Below, in pieces: positions 1 through 6,083 of a stretch of 6,362 nt of DNA. The stretch comes from Acidimicrobiia bacterium. Its GTDB lineage: Bacteria; Actinomycetota; Acidimicrobiia; Spongiisociales; ZC4RG35. Every line of letters begins with the position of its first letter. Position 1 is the stretch's first letter. The position numbers and the translations under genes are program-made. The notes under the pieces were generated by a model that was not told where the DNA came from, did not search any database, and saw nothing but the letters and a program-made list of their open reading frames with translations. The stretch is taken from contig JAOUGY010000223.1 of the NCBI GenBank assembly GCA_029865445.1, positions 1 to 6,362 of the forward strand, written 5' to 3'.

Positions 1-1
1 C

Positions 2-646
2 GAGAAGGCATGGGGGAGGGCGTTCAACGGTTTCCTCGACCACGCCGGTGACAGCGCGCCTTTCACCCGCGACGACTATCTCCAATTCGTGGACGGAAAG
101 CCCCGGTACGACGGCGTTCGATCGTTCGTGGAGTCGCGCTCGATCGAACTGGCCGAAGGGGCTCCGGCGGACGCCGCCGGATACGAGACGGTGTGTGCAC
201 TGGGCAATCTGAAGAATGAGCTGTTCAACGAGGTGCTCCGGAACGATGGCGTCGACCCGTATCCCGACGCTCTCGTCCTCCTCGATGTCCTGGACACCCT
301 GGGAGTGGCCATGGCCGTCGTGTCGTCGTCGGCGAATGCCGGTCCGGTCCTCGATGCGGCGGGCATTTCTTCGAGATTCGTGTATCGGATGGACGGACTG
401 GTTGCCCGGCGTGACTCCATTCCCGGAAAGCCGGCCCCCGACATGTTCCTCGAAACGGCCCGTCGTATCGGCGTGGAACCCGGCGCAGCCGTGGTGCTCG
501 AGGATGCGGTCAGCGGGGTTCGGGCCGGAGCATCGGGTGGGTTCCAGCACGTGGTGGGCGTCGATCGGGAAGGGAACGGCGAGGCGCTCGCCGAAGCCGG
601 AGCCACCATCATCGTGTCGTCGCTCGCCGCACTCGTGGTCGGCTGA
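2..646 (+). CDS. HAD-IA hydrolase, beta-phosphoglucomutase-like (5'-truncated)
   Basis: The gene is cut by the left edge: the reading frame is open from base 2 to the TGA at 644-646, giving 214 visible residues. A GTG at 89 is only an internal Val codon, because the conserved family sequence already runs upstream of it (KAWGRAFNGFL, then DDYLQFVDGKPRYDGV at about 24-39). HAD motif II is visible as VVSSS (about 106-110), motif III as the Lys of PGKPAPDMFL (Lys143) and motif IV as VVLEDAVSGVRAG (Glu167-Asp168). The catalytic motif I (DxD nucleophile and acid/base pair) should lie just upstream of the window and is not seen, so activity cannot be confirmed. The family, which includes actinobacterial proteins such as Rv3400, is related to beta-phosphoglucomutase and sugar-phosphate phosphatases; a soluble cytoplasmic enzyme is expected. 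Members often sit beside or are fused to GH65 disaccharide phosphorylases, but none follows here. The exact substrate is unknown. The 17-bp gap to the next gene suggests co-transcription. Confidence 0.9.
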   Translation, partial: EKAWGRAFNGFLDHAGDSAPFTRDDYLQFVDGKPRYDGVRSFVESRSIELAEGAPADAAGYETVCALGNLKNELFNEVLRNDGVDPYPDALVLLDVLDTLGVAMAVVSSSANAGPVLDAAGISSRFVYRMDGLVARRDSIPGKPAPDMFLETARRIGVEPGAAVVLEDAVSGVRAGASGGFQHVVGVDREGNGEALAEAGATIIVSSLAALVVG

Positions 647-663
647 CCAACGAAGCCAATTCG

Positions 664-3246
664 GTGTCGTATGCTCGCTCGTACTCGATGACTCCCGTGT
701 CTTCTGTACCCCGTTATCCGATTGTCGCGTGGGTGGAACGCCGCACACCTCGACAACGCCGATTCCTCCTTCTGCTTCTGTGCCTGGCAGTGCTGGCGTT
801 GACCGTCAGAGGCATCGCGGGCGTCGTGCTTGACCGGTGGTGGTATGACTCGGTTGGCGCTGGGGGGATGTTCGGAGCGAGGATCCGCGCCCAGGTCTGG
901 CTGCTGGTGGTGGGATCTTTGGCGGCGTTTCCAGTGGTGGTGGGCAGTGTCGTGCGAGCGATGAGGATCCAGGGGTCCCACGAGCCCAACCGGCTCATCC
1001 GGCAGTACCGCGAGAGGATTGGTCCCGCGCACGATTGGCTGCTCATCGGCGCCTCCGTATGGCTGGCCGCCCGGTGGGTGTGGTCGGCACAGTGGAAATG
1101 GCAGAGCTGGATCCTTTTCTGGAAAGGCCCGAGCTCGGGTGTCATTGCTCCCGAGATCGGTGGTGATATCGGCTATCACCTGTTCCGGCTCCCCTTCCTG
1201 TCGCAAGTCCTGGGTTGGCTCGTTGGGCTTCTGATCGCCGCCATGGTCGGAACTGGGATCGCCGGGCTGGCCAACGGCACCCTCCGACTCCGTCGCAGCG
1301 ATCGTCGCTCGTCGCGGCGCCTCACCAACCAGCTTGCCCTTCTGGCTTCGGCATTCGCGGCGCTGGCCGCCGTGGGCTACGTGTTTGTCGTCCGCCCGCA
1401 ACTCGCAACGAACGCCACGGGTACGTTCGATGGGCCGGGATTTGCCGAACTGCGAGCGGTTGCCCCGGGCGCACTGATCCTTGCTGCGGTCGCTGCCATC
1501 GCAGCCGCTGGCGTCCTGTTGGCGATCCGGACCAAGCACCTCCGCCGGGGAGCGGTGATCCTCGCCGGCTGGGCAGTGATCCATGTAGCGATAGTGGGCG
1601 CGACGCCTGCAGTCCTTCAGCGGCTCGTGGTGGCTCCCGCAGAGGCCGAACGTCAGATGCCGTACATCGAACACAACCTCGACGCGACCCGCACCGCGTA
1701 TGCGCTGGATCGGGTCGAGAGCGTCGATGTCGACCTCGCTGATGGGATCGAAGCGTGGTCCGGGATCGACCTCAGAATCCCGGTGTACTCCGAGACGCAA
1801 TTGGTCGACGCTCTCCAGGTGCTACAAGGCACCACTGCGACTCGGATAACCGACGTGGACCTGGACCGCTACCAGCTCGATGGTGAAGGCCGGCCTGTCA
1901 TGCTCGCCGTGCGCAACAGCAACCGCGCCGATCTTCCCGAGCGTGGCTGGGTGCAAGAGCACCTTGTGTACACCCACGGCGACGGAGTGGTCGCGGTACC
2001 GGCCGACGCTCCGGCGGCCGACGGCCGGCCCGATGTCGATGCCTTGGCCACCTTCGCTCCCACCGACCCCCAGATCTACTTCGGTGAAGGCATGGTGGAC
2101 TGGTATGTCCTGGTCGACACCGACCGCCTCGAGCAGGGGGACACTCACTTCGGAGGCGAGACCGGTATCCCCATGAACACGCTGGCGCGGCGCCTGATAC
2201 TGGCCGCTGCCGTGGGAGACTTCGAACCGGCGGTCACCTCCGAGTTGACCGATCGCACTCGACTCCTGATGCGCCGCGACATCTGGGAACGTCTCACAGC
2301 GGTTGCCCCGTTCCTCTCATTCGACACCAATGCCTATCCGGTGATCACCGATGACCACGTGGTATGGATCACCGATGGTTACACGACAGCTTCGACCTAT
2401 CCCTACGCCCAACGGGCCGATACGTCCGGTCTCACCGATTCGAGCGACCTGGCGGGACGGCGGTTCAACTACATCCGGGCGTCTGTGAAAGCGACGGTGG
2501 ATGCGTACGACGGCTCGATTCACCTCTATCGGGTGGGGACGGACGATCTCGTGCTCGATGCCTGGGAGAAGGCGGTGCCGGGACTGATCGAACCGATCTC
2601 GCAACTTCCGGCATCGCTCGAGCAACACCTGCAGTACCCACCCGACCTCCTCACGGTCCAGACCGCGATGCTCGGCAGATATCACGTGAAGACGGCCGAG
2701 GAACTGTTCTCCGGAACCGACCGTTGGGCGGTGAGCGCCGCTCCAGGCAATGGCGTGGCGGTTGCCGGCGATGGACCGTCGCCGGCCGTGTCGCTCTACA
2801 TGCCGGAGTCGGCGCCCGAGGCGGGTGCGTGGGTCGCGATCCGACCGCTCTCGCCCGGAGCAGCCGACAAGCCAACCTCCGGACGCGACGAACTCTCAGC
2901 CCTCGCTGTCGCCAATCACGACGTCGCCGACCGACTCACCCTGTACCGACTTGCCCCGCACGACGGTCGACAGGTCGCCAGTCCACAGGTCGCTCAGAGC
3001 GCCATCGACGCCGACCGAGATCTTGCTTCCGTCTTCACCTTGTTGAACGCGAATGGCTCGGTCGTCCAGTTCGGTCCGATGGCGCCCGTCATCGTTGACG
3101 GCGGGTTGGTGTGGACTCGCTCGATCAGCGTGACGGGCACGACGGCCAGCAAGGTGCCGACGCTCTACGGGGCGGTCGCCGTGTCGCGCGGGGTGGTGGG
3201 AGATGCCGGGTCGGTCGAAGATGCCATTGGAGCTGCGACCGATTGA
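664..3246 (+). CDS. UPF0182 family integral membrane protein
   Basis: This 860-residue protein fits the UPF0182 family, whose function is unknown. Seven hydrophobic segments lie at about 33-56, 77-99, 123-142, 182-204, 221-243, 266-288 and 296-321. Arg/Lys-rich loops after segments 2, 4 and 6 (for example LRLRRSDRRSSRR near 207-219) and the basic N-terminus put the N-terminus inside and the 540-residue C-terminal domain outside. Family landmarks in that domain are PYIEHNLDATRTAY (333-346), VDLDRY (398-403), LVYTHGDGVVAVP (434-446), IYFGE (471-475), AYPVITDDHVVWITDGYTT (557-575), NYIRASVKATVDAYDGS (602-618), HLQYPPDL (655-662) and RYHV (672-675). Homologs are often 900-1000 residues, so this one is short; it lacks the usual acidic tail. 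The start is uncertain: GTG 664 gives the longest form, ATG 688 is an alternative, and neither has a clear Shine-Dalgarno. TATGCT at 670-675 resembles a -10 box and would fit a near-leaderless start at 688. The last 82 bp overlap the opposite-strand ATPase gene. Confidence 0.93.
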   Translation: MSYARSYSMTPVSSVPRYPIVAWVERRTPRQRRFLLLLLCLAVLALTVRGIAGVVLDRWWYDSVGAGGMFGARIRAQVWLLVVGSLAAFPVVVGSVVRAMRIQGSHEPNRLIRQYRERIGPAHDWLLIGASVWLAARWVWSAQWKWQSWILFWKGPSSGVIAPEIGGDIGYHLFRLPFLSQVLGWLVGLLIAAMVGTGIAGLANGTLRLRRSDRRSSRRLTNQLALLASAFAALAAVGYVFVVRPQLATNATGTFDGPGFAELRAVAPGALILAAVAAIAAAGVLLAIRTKHLRRGAVILAGWAVIHVAIVGATPAVLQRLVVAPAEAERQMPYIEHNLDATRTAYALDRVESVDVDLADGIEAWSGIDLRIPVYSETQLVDALQVLQGTTATRITDVDLDRYQLDGEGRPVMLAVRNSNRADLPERGWVQEHLVYTHGDGVVAVPADAPAADGRPDVDALATFAPTDPQIYFGEGMVDWYVLVDTDRLEQGDTHFGGETGIPMNTLARRLILAAAVGDFEPAVTSELTDRTRLLMRRDIWERLTAVAPFLSFDTNAYPVITDDHVVWITDGYTTASTYPYAQRADTSGLTDSSDLAGRRFNYIRASVKATVDAYDGSIHLYRVGTDDLVLDAWEKAVPGLIEPISQLPASLEQHLQYPPDLLTVQTAMLGRYHVKTAEELFSGTDRWAVSAAPGNGVAVAGDGPSPAVSLYMPESAPEAGAWVAIRPLSPGAADKPTSGRDELSALAVANHDVADRLTLYRLAPHDGRQVASPQVAQSAIDADRDLASVFTLLNANGSVVQFGPMAPVIVDGGLVWTRSISVTGTTASKVPTLYGAVAVSRGVVGDAGSVEDAIGAATD
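3165..3246. other. Convergent 82-bp coding overlap (UPF0182 gene / ABC ATPase gene)
   Basis: The forward UPF0182 frame ends at TGA 3244-3246, while the reverse ATPase frame is open down to TAG at 3167-3165, so the two 3' ends share 82 bp. The conserved ATPase core ends near residue 243 (nt about 3266), before the overlap. ATPase residues about 250-276 are a Pro/Ala/Ser/Thr-rich tail read antisense to UPF0182 residues 834-860. The likely history is loss of an ATPase stop codon and run-on into the neighbour. This leaves no intergenic room for a terminator between the convergent units, and I see no obvious hairpin with a T-run here. Confidence 0.75.
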
Positions 3247-3995
3247 GGCGGTTCGGCGCCTGCCACATGTTTCTCGTATCGACTGAGAACCTTGTTGGGC
3301 GGGCCATCATCTCTCAGCATGCCTTTGTCCAACCACAGGGCGCGTGAACATTGGCGCCTGATCTCTCCCGGGGAGTGGCTCACCAGGATGAGCGTGCCGG
3401 CGTCGGCCACGAGGCCTTCGATTCGGGCAGCCGACTTGGCCTTGAAGCCGGCGTCGCCAACGGTCAAGGCCTCGTCGATGATCAGGATTCTGGGTTTCAC
3501 CGCGGTCGCGATCGCGAAGTGGAGTCGAGCACGCATACCCGACGAGTACGTCCGCATCGGCCGGTCCAGTGCCTCACCGAGTTCGGTGAAGTCCGCGATC
3601 TCGCTCAGGCGCTCCTCGATCTCGTCGCCAGGCATCCCCAACGCCAGGCATCCGATCCGAATGTTCGTCCAGCCCGTCGACCCAGGCATGAGTGCGGAGC
3701 CAACGCCGAGCAGCCGTGGTACGTCGGAGACGAGAACCTCGCCGGAGGTAGGCCGGAGCAGACCGGCGATGGAGGCTGCCAGCGTCGACTTGCCCGATCC
3801 GTTGGTGCCGACGAGGGCGACGGCCTCCCCTTCATGGATGTCGAAGGTCACCCCTTTCACAGCTCGCACCACGCGGTGGCCGGTCCCCCTGCGTCTCACG
3901 ACACGATCGAGAATGGCCGATCTGCGCTGTTCGACGATCTCGTAGTCGACGTAGAGATCTCGGACGCTGATCGCCAGCCGGGTTCGGTCGTTCAC
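3165..3995 (-). CDS. wzt: ABC exporter ATP-binding protein, Wzt/TagH/RfbE type
   Basis: This 276-residue ATPase should power export of a lipid-linked polysaccharide by the adjacent permease. From GTG 3995 the motifs are: Walker A GTNGSGKST (63-71), the Wzt/TagH-type stretch LLGVGSALMPGSTGWTNI (95-112) where other ABC proteins have the Q-loop, signature YSSGMRARL (150-158), Walker B ILIIDE (170-175), D-loop region VGDAGF (179-184) and the switch His in LVSHS (His207). The basic insertion before the core (about residues 24-42) is usual for this subfamily. There is no C-terminal carbohydrate-binding domain like that of long Wzt proteins, so it resembles short TagH/RfbE forms. GTG 3995 was chosen because it forms a GTGA overlap with the permease stop and matches where homologs begin; the frame is open further upstream, to 4151, but that part lies wholly inside the permease gene. 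The last 32 residues are low-complexity (Pro/Ala/Ser/Thr), mostly read antisense to the UPF0182 gene. The glycan exported cannot be told from sequence. Confidence 0.92.
   Translation of the reverse strand: MNDRTRLAISVRDLYVDYEIVEQRRSAILDRVVRRRGTGHRVVRAVKGVTFDIHEGEAVALVGTNGSGKSTLAASIAGLLRPTSGEVLVSDVPRLLGVGSALMPGSTGWTNIRIGCLALGMPGDEIEERLSEIADFTELGEALDRPMRTYSSGMRARLHFAIATAVKPRILIIDEALTVGDAGFKAKSAARIEGLVADAGTLILVSHSPGEIRRQCSRALWLDKGMLRDDGPPNKVLSRYEKHVAGAEPPQSVAAPMASSTDPASPTTPRDTATAP
3992..3995 (-). other. GTGA stop/start overlap, permease to ATPase
   Basis: On the reverse strand the permease stop TGA (3994-3992) shares bases with the ATPase start GTG (3995-3993). A 4-bp overlap of this kind usually goes with translational coupling. 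That would suit two subunits needed in equal amounts, and it fixes the ATPase start. No strong Shine-Dalgarno precedes the GTG. Confidence 0.8.
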
Positions 3996-4843
3996 TGCCC
4001 GTACCGATGTTCTGCGGCCCGGAAATACCTGAACCCAAACCACACACACAGGGCGGCTATCGCCGACGTACGTGCGATGTCGCTCGCGGTGAGCGGAGTT
4101 CCGAGGAATACCCAGCGGTACGTATCGATGATTCGGAGGAGCGGGTTCCATGCGACGACTTTGGCGAGAACTACATGCTCGCCGGGTTCGGCCTCGATGA
4201 GGGCCTGGATCGGGAACATCACGCCTGAAACATACTGAAGCAGTCGGAACGCGAAGGGAATCAGTCGCTGCACATCTGAGATCATGTCGTTGAGGCGGGC
4301 CGCGACGAATGCGAACCCAAGATTGAGAGCCGTGTGGACCACGAGGAGGAACGGCAGGACGAGCCAGCGCCGGGAGGCACCGACCGCCGCAAACGACATG
4401 GCTCCGATGATTGCCAGCTCGAACCCGAATCCCATCAGCTCGGACCCGACCGCGGAAGCCGGGAGCAGTGCCCGTGGGAAACGCATCGATCGGATGAGGC
4501 CGTTGTTGGCGTTGATGGAGGTCGAGCCCGCCGTTACCGACGCCTGGGACAACCGGAATGAGAACACGCCGATCGTCAGCCAGATGAGGTAATGATCGAT
4601 CCCCTTGTCAACCTTCAGCAGCTTCCCGAAGACGAGGTAATACGTGAGCACCGTCAGTAGCGGGGTTCCTAGATGCCACAGGCTGCCGAAGAGTGTCGTC
4701 CGGTGAGCCGACCGCATCGACTCCACGGGCAGGGCGATGGCGAACTCGCGTCGAGACCACATCGCCCTCAAGTAGTCCCGAGACGAGAGTGGAGCATTGA
4801 CCGAGAAAAGGGCGGCTTCGGAATCCGCAGATGTCATCGACAC
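3992..4843 (-). CDS. wzm: ABC-2 polysaccharide export permease, Wzm/TagG/RfbD type
   Basis: This 283-residue permease should form the membrane channel of a Wzm/Wzt exporter that moves a lipid-linked surface glycan across the cytoplasmic membrane. Hydrophobic segments lie at about 52-73, 84-106, 126-152, 159-181, 199-215 and 257-274, the usual six of ABC-2 permeases. Recognisable family stretches are LFGSLWHLGTPLLTVLTYYL (51-70), the IGVFSFRLSQASVTAG region (91-106), LIRSMRFPRALLPAS (116-130), the VAARLNDMISDVQRL stretch with YVSGVMFP (180-211) and NPLLRIIDTYRW (233-244). The pattern is closest to the actinobacterial permeases that include the mycobacterial galactan exporter Rv3783, but that substrate is not implied. 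The start is GTG 4843; ATG 4837, two codons in, is an alternative, and neither has a clear Shine-Dalgarno. It is the first gene of an apparent two-gene unit, with a candidate promoter at 4872-4880 and the ATPase overlapping its stop. No glycosyltransferase is in view. Confidence 0.92.
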   Translation of the reverse strand: MSMTSADSEAALFSVNAPLSSRDYLRAMWSRREFAIALPVESMRSAHRTTLFGSLWHLGTPLLTVLTYYLVFGKLLKVDKGIDHYLIWLTIGVFSFRLSQASVTAGSTSINANNGLIRSMRFPRALLPASAVGSELMGFGFELAIIGAMSFAAVGASRRWLVLPFLLVVHTALNLGFAFVAARLNDMISDVQRLIPFAFRLLQYVSGVMFPIQALIEAEPGEHVVLAKVVAWNPLLRIIDTYRWVFLGTPLTASDIARTSAIAALCVWFGFRYFRAAEHRYGQ

Positions 4844-4871
4844 CAGGCCGGGAGGGAGATTGAGGGTTCAG

Positions 4872-4880
4872 ACGATAACA
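4872..4880 (-). promoter_or_regulatory. Candidate extended -10 promoter for the exporter operon
   Basis: In the 67-bp gap between the glycerate kinase stop (4911) and the permease start (4843), the reverse strand reads TGTTATCGT, matching the extended -10 pattern TGnTAnnnT, with the hexamer TATCGT at 4877-4872. Transcription would start near 4865 and leave a leader of about 22 nt. No good -35 box lies at normal spacing: TTGATC at 4894-4889 is only 11 bp away. This is a pattern match only. Confidence 0.3.
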
Positions 4881-4910
4881 GCGCCCCCGATCAACTCCGG
4901 CTTCCCCACC

Positions 4911-6083
4911 TCACCCGAGCGCAAACCACAGGTCGCCGACGTTGGTGCCGGTTGGACCGGTGATCACGGTGTCGCCTGCGGCGGTGAGGGCAGCGTGAGA
5001 GTCATTGCGGGCGAGGGTCTCGTTCGGGTCGATGCCGCCCTTCCGGATCCGCTCGACCGTGCCGCCGTCCACGATCGCTCCCGCCGCGGTGGTGGGACCG
5101 TCGATGCCGTCTGTTCCGAGCGCCGCGAAACCGTGCTTGGTTCCCTCTATGCGGATGGCGGCCGCCAGCGCCGCCTCTTGATTCCTTCCTCCCGAACCAT
5201 CTCCTCTGACGGTCACGGTGGTTTCGCCGCACGCCACCAGCACCTCTCCATCGGTGCAGGCGTCCGCCATCTCCACAGCCACCTCTGACGCTTCGCCTCG
5301 CAGGGTTTCGGTCCAGATGGTCCCGCCGATCGAGGCAGCGGCCGCCCGGGCAGCGGTGGGCCCGTCGGCGATCACCTCCCAGCGGTGATCCGGGTGTGGC
5401 CGATGAACGACGGGGTGAAGCGACCGGGATGCCAGCCCCAAACGATCCCGGAGGACGACCTCGGCTTCGGCCGGTGAGGATCCGTCGGACAGGGTTGGGC
5501 CCGAGGCGATGGTGGAGGCCGGGGCGTCGATCACATCGTTCATGAGAAGCGTCACCAGGCTCCTGGCCCGGGTCGCCGCCGCCAGGCCACCGTTCTTCAC
5601 CTGGGACAGGTGTCTGCGGACGAGGTTGAGCTCGCTGATGGGGGTTCCGGCGTTCATGAGCGCCTGAGTGAGGTCCGAGTACGTCTCCAGCCCCATTCCC
5701 GGGATCGGCACTTCGGCGAGCGCCGATCCGCCCCCCGACACGAGGACCAACAGGTCCGCGTCTTCGGGGACCCGGGCCGCAAAGTGGAGAAGCGCCCGAC
5801 CGGCCACCAGCGACCGTTCGTCGGGAACGGGATGTGCGCCGATGAGTAGGGCGCAGCCGTCCGGGACGGCTTCGTCGTGGTCGCTGACCGCGAGCCCCCC
5901 GGCCATGCGGTCACCGAGTGACCATGCCGCGCCCCGGGCCATCGCCGGCGCCGCCTTGCCGAGGGCGGCCACCCACACATCCCGGTTCGATTCGAGCAAC
6001 CGATCGGACGCGGCCTTGGTGGTCCGCTCGGGGTCGACGGCGGCCAGCCCTGCCCGGAAGGCGGCGAGGATCTCGTCCCTCAC
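4911..6083 (-). CDS. Glycerate 2-kinase, DUF4147/MOFRL family
   Basis: The enzyme is expected to transfer phosphate from ATP to D-glycerate to make 2-phosphoglycerate in the cytoplasm, linking glycerate from glyoxylate, serine or sugar-acid breakdown to lower glycolysis. The N-terminal DUF4147 domain (about 3-230) shows LGKAAPAMARGA (41-52), HPVPDERS (84-91), LVLVSGGGSALAEVP (112-126), ISELNLVRRHLSQVKNGGLA (149-168) and STIASGPTLSD (190-200). The C-terminal MOFRL domain (about 278-384) shows GETTVTVRGDGSGGRNQE (286-303), LGTDGIDGPTTAAGA (322-336) and ARNDS with TGPTGTNVGDL (358-385). At 390 residues it is a little shorter than the usual 420-450. The family LSDVxGDD stretch reads LMNDVIDAP (180-188), a local variation of unknown effect. 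The start GTG 6083 overlaps the upstream stop as GTGA. The partner transporter suggests an uptake-and-phosphorylation pair. Homologs carry names such as gckA or ttuD; I assign none. Confidence 0.92.
   Translation of the reverse strand: MRDEILAAFRAGLAAVDPERTTKAASDRLLESNRDVWVAALGKAAPAMARGAAWSLGDRMAGGLAVSDHDEAVPDGCALLIGAHPVPDERSLVAGRALLHFAARVPEDADLLVLVSGGGSALAEVPIPGMGLETYSDLTQALMNAGTPISELNLVRRHLSQVKNGGLAAATRARSLVTLLMNDVIDAPASTIASGPTLSDGSSPAEAEVVLRDRLGLASRSLHPVVHRPHPDHRWEVIADGPTAARAAAASIGGTIWTETLRGEASEVAVEMADACTDGEVLVACGETTVTVRGDGSGGRNQEAALAAAIRIEGTKHGFAALGTDGIDGPTTAAGAIVDGGTVERIRKGGIDPNETLARNDSHAALTAAGDTVITGPTGTNVGDLWFALG
6080..6083 (-). other. GTGA stop/start overlap, transporter to glycerate kinase
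   Basis: On the reverse strand the transporter stop TGA (6082-6080) shares bases with the kinase start GTG (6083-6081). This supports co-transcription and probably translational coupling, and favours GTG 6083 as the true kinase start. Confidence 0.75.

Noticed and set aside
89..91. GTG as the start of the HAD gene
   Set aside because: Conserved family sequence is already in frame upstream, from base 2, so the gene begins outside the window.
76..1800. A 574-codon open frame on the reverse strand, antisense to the HAD and UPF0182 genes
   Set aside because: Over 664-1800 its codons sit exactly opposite UPF0182 codons, so a stop would require TTA, CTA or TCA on the sense strand, which are rare in GC-rich genes. 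The translation is rich in Arg, Ser, Pro and His, shows no domain, and spans two genes with clear family motifs.
2364..3098. A 244-codon forward open frame inside the UPF0182 gene
   Set aside because: It is an out-of-frame Arg-rich reading of a conserved part of UPF0182; its composition is typical of a shifted frame in GC-rich DNA.
3996..4151. An N-terminal extension of the ATPase of 52 codons
   Set aside because: This part lies entirely within the permease gene, has no family similarity that I recognise, and GTG 3995 gives the normal start position and a GTGA overlap.
3351..4238. A 295-codon forward open frame opposite the exporter ATPase and permease
   Set aside because: Over the ATPase it is in the same codon-on-codon register and is explained by rare TTA/CTA/TCA use. 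It has no recognisable motif and crosses the boundary of two well-supported reverse genes.
4844..4910. A transcription terminator after the glycerate kinase gene
   Set aside because: The only inverted match (GCCGGAG against CTCCCGGC) is long-range and bulged, and no T-run follows, so I do not support a hairpin terminator.
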